Shown here piece after piece: positions 14,801 through 25,200 of a stretch of DNA of 64,000 bases (positions within the stretch are counted from its first letter, which is position 1; each line of letters begins with the position of its first letter). Position numbers and translations under genes: made by a program. Below the pieces are notes generated by a model. It made no database searches. It saw only the letters and a list, made by a program, of their open reading frames with translations, and was not told the DNA's origin. This DNA comes from Schizochytrium sp. TIO01 (lineage: Eukaryota; Sar; Bigyra; Thraustochytrida; Thraustochytriidae). The stretch is from contig SMSO01000031.1 in the NCBI GenBank assembly GCA_004764695.1, forward strand, positions 5,513,261 through 5,577,260. Direction: 5' to 3'.

Positions 14801-17721
14801 CCTGGAATTCATTCTTCAGGACAGCAGTTCGCTAACTCTTAAATCGACCTTCTTAAAGTCTTCATTAAGACCCTTGCCTTCATCTTTACAGTCAACCTCA
14901 AGCTGACCAGAATTATCTTTCAGTAGTACTGCATACATTCTAGAAATGATACTTTGAGCAAATAGTGGTGTACCCTGTCTCAAACCTATTCGAATGCAGA
15001 TATTAAAATTTTTCAATGTATAGAACTGCACTCTAGCTTTAGATCCACATTTTATCAATTTCACAGGAAAAATAGAAATCTAATGAGATCTATCATAGGG
15101 CATTCAATCAGTGCCGTATCGAATGCCAGCTTTATGAAGGCGCGATGCATACCAAAGTGTTTATTGAAACAAAGTGCTAGCAATGAATTGGAGTGCTAGC
15201 AAGTGAGCCAATAAACAAAAAAAAATGGGGGAGGGGGGGATTAAGCTCGTTTACTACATATATTTTTTTTTCAAGCTGAGGATTTTGTATGTGATCAAAA
15301 AACAAGACAGGTCACCTCATCTGATATCTTGTGCACGCATTGGTGCGGATCGATCACTTCTTGAACGAGAGAGAATGTTGCGAGCTCTCTGAAAGGAGCT
15401 ATCCAAGTCAAAGTAATTGTTTGTCGATAGAAAATATTTTGAAAGAGAGTGGTAACTAGCTTCATTTATGCTTCGTTCATTGAGAATGTCTACAAAATCG
15501 TCTTTGCATGGTTGCCCAAAAGCCAGGCAATACAAACAGTAGTCCTCCAAGAGTCGAATTTGTGGTAAATTACCCAACGATAATTTCACGTTAATTTTGT
15601 AACAAAATTTTGAAAGAGGAAAAGAAGAATATTTTAATTTAAATAAATACTCTGTCCTACCTCGTGTGGTTGTCGAGTTCCATTCGTCATCGCCTTTATT
15701 GTTATTGCTGTAGCACTATTCAGGAGTATGCAGATAGTTGCAGCTCTAGAGATAATTTAAGGCTAAATGCGTAGTAAAGATACATACAGGCAGCAGAAGT
15801 GGTGTGGAGATAAATAGTCTTCGACTACGTAAATTAATAGTTTTCGAAGAAAGGGTAGTCGTACGAAGTACAACAAATAGAACGCGTCGTAAATGACTGC
15901 AGCATGACAGTTTATCATGCTGTTTTTTTTTGTTTGAGTACAACAGAAATCTGTGGCTTGCCAAATATTTTGCCAAGCGTGTTGTCAAAACAATGGGAGA
16001 AATGAATGTTATTTCCTTCTTCCAAGTTGTAGGATACATCTTTCCATATTTTCATGGTAATGGTGAACAGGTAATTTTATTTTTTATTTTTTTAAATCAT
16101 GAGAACTATTGTAGCTTCCATACCAAGAAAGAAGACCTAAAATTTAGGCTAGTTGCCCAGGGCGCAAAGCTGAAATGCTTATGAGACGTCACGTTGATTC
16201 ATGGCCTAGAGTCAATGAAGAGCTTTGGCATCTTGGGCCAATTTTGCTGGCGCCTTATCTTTATATTTAAGAATTGACCCCTATGCAGAGAGAGTTTTCA
16301 TCCTGTAAAGTGATAACAAAAAGACATTGAACTCACGATAGAACCTAGCATGGAGCACAAGAGAGAAAACTTCATATGCCAAGTTGTAGCTTCAGTTTTC
16401 CAATACTCTGCTGCGGACCTGCTGACCCCTTACAATTGCGAGCAGCAATATTCAACCCTTAGTTTTGGGTTAGGTTGGCTCTTTGTCTATTCTAGTTTTA
16501 GCTTTCAACTCCCAGTTTTAGAAATGCTTATAGACTATTTGTTGACTGGTGAGCTGACTAGTGATTAGGGTGACTAACGTGTTAAAATATATAGCCATTG
16601 GTGATCCTACTATAGCTTTGATTTGGCAATAGCTCGGTCATTCCACTCACATATAGAGCCAAAGGTTTTATACTTCAGGAAGTTTGAGTCGACATTTGTG
16701 ATGCCAGCGCATAATTTATGGTATCATGCCTGTATATACGAAGACGTTATTTTATGCGAAGTAAATCCAAACTAAAATCGTTCATGAAGGCATTCAACCA
16801 GACAGGTGCCAGGGCATTGTTCATGTCATCATTTCTGCGCGCTCATTATACTATGACATACTATCACCTGACCTAGAATACTAGCAGTCACATACCGTTT
16901 TCGGTAATATAAGCAGCTTGAAGAGCAATAGAGTAGTGCTAACTAGCTAGGTAGGAACCCATTTACTAAAAAAAGCAAATCAAAAGGTGTTTACTAAAAC
17001 GTCTGGTCATCGCATCAGGGTCCATGTATAACACAAACTCACCATCACTCAATGTTCATTCCTGCCAAGCCTGCATGAAATAACTTGATTTAATACCCCG
17101 TTCAACTAGGTACTACAGTTGATTAGATAAAATCAAGCAACTGTTGCGCCTCCAAAGAAATAAAATGCAATTTGTTTCCAAGCTATGAAATTTGGGCAAT
17201 GCTTCTTCTCAATACGTCCGGCTGACTCATGGCACGATTGCAGCCAGACTCGACCAGCAGTTCGCCCATCATGTGCTCCCAATACCTCCCAGCGAGCTCT
17301 TCTCTGACAAGATCCCTTGATGTTCAAGTCTGAGAAATCTGGTTTGCAAGCACTTCGTCATAAAGGAATACGCTTGTTCTTTTACTACGTACTGTTCATT
17401 CATCAGGCTATGCCTTATTCCTACTCAACTCTTAGTCCTCCCTTGGTAGGGTGCTTCTAGGTGCCATGCTATAGATAAGGCTATTCGCATAATACATAGG
17501 GTTAAGCAGCAAGTTAGTAAAGTCTTCAAATTCATCGTCATCTTCTCCACATTCATTCCTCCATTCGCTGAAGCCTCCGGCGCGAGGCCTCTATCTGCGG
17601 CCCGGCGACCCCGTCTTTGCTGTCTCGCTCCCAACAGCATCGCTTCTCACTTCGCGTCCTCGCTGTCCCACTTCCGCCACTGAGCTTTGTCTCCACGCCG
17701 TCGCCAGACTTCTCTGAGATC
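11876..17721. other. Gene-poor AT-rich stretch, possible decayed mobile DNA
   Basis: No gene I can support. A minus-strand frame at 14326-14673 contains FVLDSGSHINL, resembling a retroelement aspartic-protease DSG site. A plus-strand frame ending near 16184 contains KFRLVAQGAK, resembling the start of a Ty1/copia reverse transcriptase (K-x-RLVAQG). They lie on opposite strands and are short, so at best they are relics. Four degenerate copies of AGGCTYTACGTG lie near 13004-13055. The bases just left of 17722 are the leader of the next gene. Confidence 0.35.
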
Positions 17722-18657
17722 ATGCAGGCCTCCTCGACGCCCTCTGCGTCGCTCTCCGCCTCCGGCGGCGCCGCCTTCGCGATCGCGCAGCGTCTAGGAT
17801 CCGCGCAGGACGCATGCCTTGCACCCGTGATGGCGCTCTCCGTCGCCGCCGCTCCCGCTCCTCCTGTAGCTGAGCCAACCCTGGCGACGGGTGGAATGCC
17901 AGTGCCCAGCGAGGCCCTCGTCGGCGACCAGCAGCCCATGTTCGGCCACCTGATGCCGACAGGCCTCGGACTCATCGTGGCTAAAGTGAGTATTTTAGCC
18001 CTCTGTGCACGTCTGCGCACTGTCCAGAAGCGCCTGGAGGAAATGGAGGAGGAGGACGAAGAAGCAGTCATGAACATTGAAGTGGCGGATGTTTTGGCTC
18101 CCTCGCGCCACAAGCACGAGGTGTCTGTGTGGAGGGGATTTGGGCGAAACCTGCGGATTGGTGTTCTTCGTGATGTTGCAATTGTTACTACGCAGCGCGT
18201 CTATGAGCGGTTCGCGATGGACTTTGTGGTGGACAGCAAGATGGCTAAGTCTCTCGTCAAGAACGTACCGCGCTCCTCGCTCCGTAAGTGGGATCGCCTG
18301 GCCGACCAAGGTATCATCGTCTATATGTCCAAGGTTGGTGCTTGTGCTTTCAAGGCACAGATTGTGTTCTGGCTCGCCCTCTTCACTGTAAACCAGGCCA
18401 TCGACACGTACTATACCTACCAGGAAGCCCAGACTGCCCGCAAGAAGAACGCAGACGTCAACGCTGCAGCAGCTTCTGCCGTGAACCTTCACCGTAATGA
18501 AACCTACATGAACCGCCTCATCGTCAACGCACTCAGATGCTCAGGGGCGTGTGTCCTCGCAGCCGTAGGAGCCGCCATCGGTGCCGCCCTCAAACCTGGA
18601 ACAGGTACCACACTTGGTATGAACATTGCACCGCAGTTTGTCTACGCCTTTGTCTGA
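17722..18657 (+). CDS. Unrecognised membrane-associated protein (311 aa)
   Basis: The family is not recognised. The frame is open upstream, but the first ATG is at 17722 (MQASSTPSASLSASGG). A low-complexity Ala/Pro/Ser stretch occupies residues 1-75, and a hydrophobic segment lies near 80-95 (PTGLGLIVAKVSILALCARL). An acidic/charged helix follows at 95-115. Two further hydrophobic segments are FKAQIVFWLALFTVNQAID near 210-230 and, at the C-terminus, a Gly/Ala-rich helix (CVLAAVGAAIGAALKPGTGT) of glycine-zipper type. Coding is more GC-rich than its surroundings, like other well-expressed genes here. A membrane protein of an internal organelle is a guess; no targeting motif is clear. Confidence 0.7.
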   Translation: MQASSTPSASLSASGGAAFAIAQRLGSAQDACLAPVMALSVAAAPAPPVAEPTLATGGMPVPSEALVGDQQPMFGHLMPTGLGLIVAKVSILALCARLRTVQKRLEEMEEEDEEAVMNIEVADVLAPSRHKHEVSVWRGFGRNLRIGVLRDVAIVTTQRVYERFAMDFVVDSKMAKSLVKNVPRSSLRKWDRLADQGIIVYMSKVGACAFKAQIVFWLALFTVNQAIDTYYTYQEAQTARKKNADVNAAAASAVNLHRNETYMNRLIVNALRCSGACVLAAVGAAIGAALKPGTGTTLGMNIAPQFVYAFV

Positions 18658-19700
18658 TCAATGAAGGGTGAGGAGGATAACCATTGATTGTCAACCACAG
18701 CGAAAGCACTGCAGGCCTCTAAATTTGGCTGAATGACTGGAAAGAAAGTCTTCGCGCCTAGAACTCCTGTCGTTTCATACGACGGGTCGTTCCAGTCAGT
18801 CTGCCTGTCACTCATCCAACGAGTGACTAAGGGAACGTGCGACTGCTATTCCCGCATGCAAAACTGGGTCCTATAATGTTTGCTTGCCTGCCTTGCTTTC
18901 TGCATGTGTTCTTCTTTTACTTTTTTCAAAAATACTCACCTACTTGCCTACCTACTTACTTACTTTCTTAATTACGCACGTACGCAGGCACGTACATCTC
19001 TCTCTCGTAATGTCGCTATCATCATCACTGCCACCGTTATCAGCGTCGCTGTTTGTTTTTTTTTGCTTTGCGGTTCGGCTGCCCAGACAAACAGATCCCC
19101 GTTACTCTTCGTATTCGAGTGAGCCGCTCACAGTGCATACAGCGATGGCGTTGTGTTGATTTTGCTGCTTGTTTTGTAAAGAAAACAAAAACAAAAATTA
19201 AAAACCTTTATAACAGAATACCAATCCTAACTTACCATCCCACCATTATCTTCTTCAATATCACTGCCTCATAAACCTAATCTGGGAAATCCACCACTGT
19301 TTCTGTGAAGATCTACAAAGAATTTCTTACTTCTGCATACACATACATCATAGTTTTCCATCAAAAGGGGTGGGGTGCTCGATATAGTAGAGTATTAAGC
19401 TGGGTGAGCTGACGTTGCTTCTGCAAGGTCTTGCCCAAGACCTACGCAGGGTACCTTCACTTTTACCAATATCCCATCGCTCTTGAACAGTGTCTAATCT
19501 TCTGCAATTTAAGTAAACAACTAGAAAAAACTGTAAAAATTCACAACTGGAGACCTTTGAAAAAGGAAAATACAAGAGGGGTTGCAAATTATTACTTTAA
19601 AAACAATACAAGAAAGAGTCAACCAGGAAACCAGGCCTTGACATCCCAACAGTCGTTTATTACTTTCAAGTTTTGGTTATTCAAAACAGGATAAGTAGAG
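18658..19700. other. Intergenic spacer
   Basis: No gene seen. It contains short runs of CTTACTTACTT and GTACGCAGGCACGTAC near 18940-18985 and AT-rich sequence. Short frames have no domains. Confidence 0.5.
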
Positions 19701-20954
19701 TTATTCCGTAGCCGCCCCTAGCTGGAATCGCGAATGTGATCTCAAAAGTAAAGGTCCGACGGGAACTAAAAGAGGCTGTGAAGAAGATTCAGGTAGTGTC
19801 TTGAACTCCAACACACCGCGAAAGGTCCCTGAGAGCATTGCGCGATTGTGGTCTGGTCCTACAAACGAATTGTAAACAAATGGCCCAGGCAAAAGTCCAT
19901 CATGGGGTCCTCGTTTCCAGCCACCACCGCGAAAAAGAATAGGATACTGGCCAACTACGCCTGGTCCACGAATCGTGTTTTCAGAGTCATCTATACAAAT
20001 AGTCCACTGACGTGCGTCTAGCTGGCATGATTCGCACGGAAGGTCTTCTGTTGCTTCTATACGAAATTGATAGGCCCATCGAGGCAGATTAAGGTCCTCC
20101 ATCTCACAAGCAGACACTGTAATCCTGATTCCGTGCGCACTTGTTGTCACTGTCTCTGGGCCGCTCAGAGGAAAACGTTGCAGAATCATTGTTTGCGGGC
20201 TCACTTGAAATCTCTTCTCAAACACTGACTGTGCAAAAGCCACAAACATCTCAACAACACCCGCTTGACTCGGCCTGTCAGGGCGGTCATCCCAAATCCA
20301 CCCATCCTCATGCTCCCGTCTCGATGGAATAAACCTTGCTGGGCCACCAGCCCAGCGTGAGTCAAAAGTCGCGGATCGGATTGCCAATGTAAGATCCTCG
20401 CTATCCCTGTCTGGCATGCTACAAAACCTATAGTGAAATATGTACTGATAGGCTCCAGTCTCGCCAAACAATGGGTGTCCACTCGGATTTTGCCCATTAT
20501 GGAACGCCCACAATGCATATGCCTCTATCGCAGCCTGTCCAAAGCGTCGCAGTTCTGTTGGAAATTTACCACAAGGGGGATACAGTTCCAGCCGAGGATC
20601 CTGCGAAATGTAGCCTGCATCATAGAGCTTTTGCCACGCAAGGCCGGCTGGAAGCACATACTTTCGATACTCCTCAAAATTTAAACCTGACCAGATCATG
20701 CTACTTCGCATGGCTAAGTATGATGCCTTGGGATCATCCAGCTGCGCAGTATACTTATCGCTCGGAAGTTCTACTACGCAGCGCCAACTTGTGTTTGCCA
20801 GAGACAACGCAAAGTGGGACTCCGCCAATTCCTCCCAAACTTTCAGGCCATCATTGGAAGATAAAAGCGAGTCCAGATAACTGGAACAACACGCAACAGC
20901 TGCCAAGTCCCGCCCATCAGCAAAAGGAGCTACTAGCAAAATACAGCGCTCCAT
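19701..20954 (-). CDS. FBXO3-like F-box/ApaG protein (417 aa)
   Basis: Likely substrate-recognition subunit of an SCF ubiquitin ligase. Residues 1-45 resemble a degenerate F-box (LVAPFADGRDLAAVACCSSYL). The middle (about 85-250) has the layout of the SMI1/KNR4-type domain in FBXO3: GLNFEEYRKYVLPAGLAW, then the FGETGAYQYIFHYRF and WDDRPDRP stretches. Residues 275-390 are an ApaG (DUF525) immunoglobulin-like domain. Its hallmarks are QLDARQWTICID, then GPGVVGQYPILF, then LPGPFVYNSF and LSGTFRGVLEF. Order and length match FBXO3 (F-box, SUKH, ApaG). The ATG at 20954 is the first in frame. Single exon. Confidence 0.85.
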   Translation of the reverse strand: MERCILLVAPFADGRDLAAVACCSSYLDSLLSSNDGLKVWEELAESHFALSLANTSWRCVVELPSDKYTAQLDDPKASYLAMRSSMIWSGLNFEEYRKYVLPAGLAWQKLYDAGYISQDPRLELYPPCGKFPTELRRFGQAAIEAYALWAFHNGQNPSGHPLFGETGAYQYIFHYRFCSMPDRDSEDLTLAIRSATFDSRWAGGPARFIPSRREHEDGWIWDDRPDRPSQAGVVEMFVAFAQSVFEKRFQVSPQTMILQRFPLSGPETVTTSAHGIRITVSACEMEDLNLPRWAYQFRIEATEDLPCESCQLDARQWTICIDDSENTIRGPGVVGQYPILFRGGGWKRGPHDGLLPGPFVYNSFVGPDHNRAMLSGTFRGVLEFKTLPESSSQPLLVPVGPLLLRSHSRFQLGAATE

Positions 20955-21589
20955 TGTGCGTCAAGTATCGCACGTTATCTTTCTGATATGCCAGGCGATC
21001 TAGACAGGAAACTCGCCTCAACTCGCGCCACCTGATTCTAAGCAGGTACCTAACTAGCAGTAGTAATAGTAGGTACAGCTTCTAATATTTCATACTTAGC
21101 ACCTACCTAGGTAGAGGGGGTAGGAGTATCTGGTTCCAAGCATGTAAGAGAGCATTTCTTCAAGTTGCCAAAGTTTAGCATAAAGATGGTTCAAAATAAA
21201 GACAGGGTTGGATTCACGAAGCCCCCCAAATGGAACAATAATCTCTGTGGGATCTAAACTATGTATCTAGTTAACGGTGCCCCGCCTTCTTTCCTTCTCA
21301 CAAAGATAGGTTTCATGATGGTTTGTCAGCGTTAAAAATCAGGTTTGAGAAACTAAGTTGCAAAATCATAGAGTCATGTTCCATATTCTGTAATTACCAT
21401 TGTACATGGAAAGAACATTATAAAACTACAGCATTTGGAACTAATGGAAATACTTCTACTAATGCATCATAGCAAGTTGAGGGGGCATTTCCTTGCGTAG
21501 AACTCGCTTGCTTTGAACGTTGGATATTTCTTTAAACTCAGAAAATACACTTCAATCTTAAAATATTCAATACTACTCAGTACCACCAC
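20955..21589. other. Spacer with TACCTAC-type motifs
   Basis: No gene. Contains ACCTAACTAG, TAGGTAC and ACCTACCTAGGTAG near 21045-21120. The right end from about 21470 belongs to the duplicated 3' tract of the TPR gene. Confidence 0.5.
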
Positions 21590-22255
21590 TCACTTACACA
21601 ATGTAGCCAGCAGTTGCTCAGCACGCTGCGTAAACGGATGATCTGCACCCAGGCAGGATGTGTAAATATTAGCAGCCTGACGGGCAACATCAGCATCATC
21701 TGACATCTTTGCCAAAATGTGTAAACCATATGCTACAGATGATGAATCCCCACCATGACATTTCATCATAATGTCGATTCCGTGCTCAACAGAACTCTCA
21801 CCATCTGCAAGGTGTCCAGCTGCAGCTTGTGCAATACCTCGAGCGAACAGTGCATAGCCCATACGAACAGAGTCTGGAATTCTCTCACGAATTAGCAGAA
21901 TCGCCTCTGCAGAAAGTGCAAGCGCTTCTTGCACGTCACCGACACGAGCATGCAAGATCGCACTTTCACCCACAGCATCTCCGAGCAACAAGCTGTCAGG
22001 TCCTTCAATAGAGCGCAAAATCGATAGAACTTCCTCTGCAAGCGACAAGGCCTCCGCGTAGCGCCGCGTGATACGAAGCGCCTTGACATACTTAAGAGAT
22101 GCTGTCGCGTATAGGGCAGAGTCTAGGCCGCTGTAGATTCCCTGTGCTTCTGCAATATCTCGCATGATTTCAACATAACGGTCAAGGTCACCTCGGCAAA
22201 GAGATAGACGGCCCTCGATGAGTGCAAACTGGCCATCTAAGCCAACTTTAGAAAG
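21470..22255 (-). repeat. Copy A of near-identical TPR 3' tract
   Basis: The coding part (21590-22255, 666 bases) differs from 28514-29179 at only three positions I could find (one amino-acid change, R to H). The 119 bases past the stop differ at about eleven. Immediately upstream of the tract (…CTTTCTAAAGTTGG side) the two genes become dissimilar. This pattern points to gene conversion or a very recent partial duplication. Confidence 0.92.
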
Positions 22256-25200
22256 TGAGTCAGCGTCCAAGGCCTCCAATGACACAGCGCCCTTATATTC
22301 CTCAGGCTCATTAGATACGATATTAGGAGCAAATCTGATCATAGCCGTTACAGCCGGTTGTAAATCTGGAAACAAAGCTGTTCCTTCGCTCTGGGATGAG
22401 TCCTCCAAGACTTCGTCATTAGGATCCACAGAGGCCTCAGAACAGAAAAGGTCATCTCTTTCCTCATTTGTGCTTGGTGCAGTGCTTCGACCATTCTCAT
22501 GTTCAGTATCCACTTCAAACCTTTGGGTCTCATCAGGATGATCTTCCTGATTGTGCCGAGAGTTGCTTAAACGACTAAACAGGCGGCTTGAGCGGCTTAA
22601 GCGGCTTAAACGGCTTGAGCGGCTTGGGCGACTTGAGCGGCTTAGGCGGGTGCTTAACTCAGGGTCTTGAGCGTTTTGGCCAGACACGTGAGACGAGTGA
22701 TCGTCCTCAATACTTCCCGTCAAGGTTGAGTCATCAACTGATTCGTTTTCTTCCTGCAAGATATCAGGGTTATCGCTGGTCTCTGGTGCAGTTTCACGGT
22801 TCATTACTAAGACTTTGTGGTAGTAGGGTTCTTCTACAGGATATAGTCGAGGTAAGCTTTCAAAAACCTCCTCGGCCTCGTCGAAGCGGTCAAGATCAAT
22901 CAATGTGTGAACGACCATCAATGACGCATCAATGTTTGCTAGGTTGTGTGAACCCGTGATACTAGTGTACATCGCTCTCGACCGGGTAAGTAACTTTAAG
23001 GACTTCTCTAAGTCGCCCCCTAAGCGGGCAAGCATACCACGGAAAAAGATTACCATGGATTGCATTGAAATTATATGATGGTCTTGAATGGCACGAGCAG
23101 CCATTGCAACAGAGTCGTCCTCCATGGGCTTTAGTGTTTTGACATATCGTTCAAACAACTTGAGTTGCTCCCAGCCCTCCTCAATGCGGCCTGACTGCAA
23201 AAGCAAACGCAAAAGTGTAATTCGGGCCTGGTTTGTCTCTGGTAACATACTGTTGTCATTATCTTCATCGATCATCGCGAAAAAACGGAACTGAGAAGCC
23301 TCTGCCACAAATGATCGTGCATAGTCAAGTGCTTCTTCCAGACGACCTATCCGAGCTGAGCAAACAGCATGCAGTGATTTAAAATCTCTCCGCCTAGCTT
23401 GCGCTCCCCAAAATTGATCTACAGACTCATCAGATTCCAATTCTTCTAAACCCTTAATCGCCTCTTTGGTTCGACCAAGTATGAGAAGTGTCTGTACGAT
23501 ATTGACTTTTCGTGGGGTCTCCCAAGAGAAAAATGACGAACCGCCGGATTGTTGCATTGTATCGAGAGTTTCAAGTACAAAATTCGAACAGCGGCGTGTT
23601 CCTAACAACATTGATGTGATCGACCACGCCACCGATGTGAAGGCAAAGAATGTCTCTGCATTAGCCCGATCTTGCCAAGCCATTAATTGATTCGCATGAT
23701 CAATAACGTCCTCATCAGACGACTCTTCACACATGGCTGACAAAAGACCAGTAGCAATGCTGTAAAACATGTAGTCCAAAGTATCTGTTTCTTCTTCGTA
23801 TGCAACAGATGAGTCTCGAGCAATTGTATAGTAACGCAAAGCTCGAGAGAATTCACATGTTGCCTGCGCTATCTCTCCCACTCCGAGGACAAAATTGGTC
23901 AAAAGGTGGTGACGACTTGTGCTAGTAAAACCCTCGTTATGCTGAATATCTTCGAGCAGTTTGTCTATCATATCCCAGCCTTCTGTCTCCCGACCTTTCA
24001 ACTTCAGAAATAGTGCAAGACATTCCTTAGCATATTGAGTGAGGAACATGCCATAACGCTCATTGTTGCATGCTGTGATCGCTTCTTGATAATACGACAC
24101 AGCCTCTTCTACCTTGTCTTGTGCTGCAAATACTGAGGCAGTAGATGCCAGCAGGCCATGCTTTACAGCCTCCGAAACCTCATCCGACAAGTCACTCAAC
24201 TTTGCTAGAGTTCGCTCTGCAAGGTTGAAAGCTTCGGTGTATCGCTCAATAGCAGCATATAAGCTTACAGCGTTTGTCAGATCCTGTGCTTCAGATATAG
24301 TTGACATCTTAGCAAGCTGACTTTCTGCAAACTCATAAGTGAACTCAAAGAACATTTCATCCAAAGCTAACCGAGCATTTTTCCTGATTTGAGATACGTT
24401 CCTGTCTCTTGGGCCAGCCATATCATCGACAATTAAGGACGGTAGACTTTGTCCGTACGGAAGGTAATAGATTCTAGATGCATCGATTCCCATTTCCTCT
24501 TCGACATGCTGGTACACCCAGGATACCTCGTATGACGACCCCAAGCGGTATGAGACAGCACTAGAGTCCTCAGTACCTCGTGTAGGCCAAACGGCTTGTA
24601 TTTGAAGTCCTTGTGCGCCTATTTGAGAAAGATTATACAGAAACATTTGATCTCGATATCCGTTCAAGTTATCGTCCAAAACAATAGCTGTTGAATGAAA
24701 ACGCTTCAATGCATCTGCCACTTCATACTGATAAAACCGTTTCACGCGAGACTTGTCATTTTCTTTACCTAGAGGAAGTCCAGTGAGCATGTGGTGAACA
24801 CCAAAGGCCTCTAGCCATACGTAGCAATCTTTTGGATCTATGTCTCGCAGCTTGCAGAGGCGTTTGAGGCTTTTCACAAGGGACTCAAACTGCACACTTT
24901 GGTCTACAAGCACAAAGATTCCTTCACTGGCATCGTGAGAACCGTCGCCAAGGTGATCCACCACAGGTGCCTTGAACTTGTTTTCTAGCGGGATCAACAC
25001 GTGGTCTACAACATCACGAATTGTCCACATTTCTCTATCATGATCGAATGTGTTGGACCGATCAAATGTGAATCTTTTGCTTGGTGTTCGAGGATTGAGG
25101 CCTTGAAGATTTCGACTGGCTGCTGCTCCACGTGAAGAATTAAAGCCGAACAACTCAAAAACGGCGTTTTCTGAAGTCACCACATCATAGCCGTCATTTG

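Noticed and set aside
14326-16184. Possible Ty1/copia element (DSG-like and RLVAQG-like motifs)
   Set aside because: The motifs lie on opposite strands in short, stop-ridden frames with no integrase, RNase H or LTRs; kept only as a possible relic in the spacer note.
21829-22089. Short opposite-strand and alternate-frame genes inside the TPR tract, seen twice (also at 28753-29013)
   Set aside because: Their duplication only reflects the duplicated coding tract of the TPR genes.
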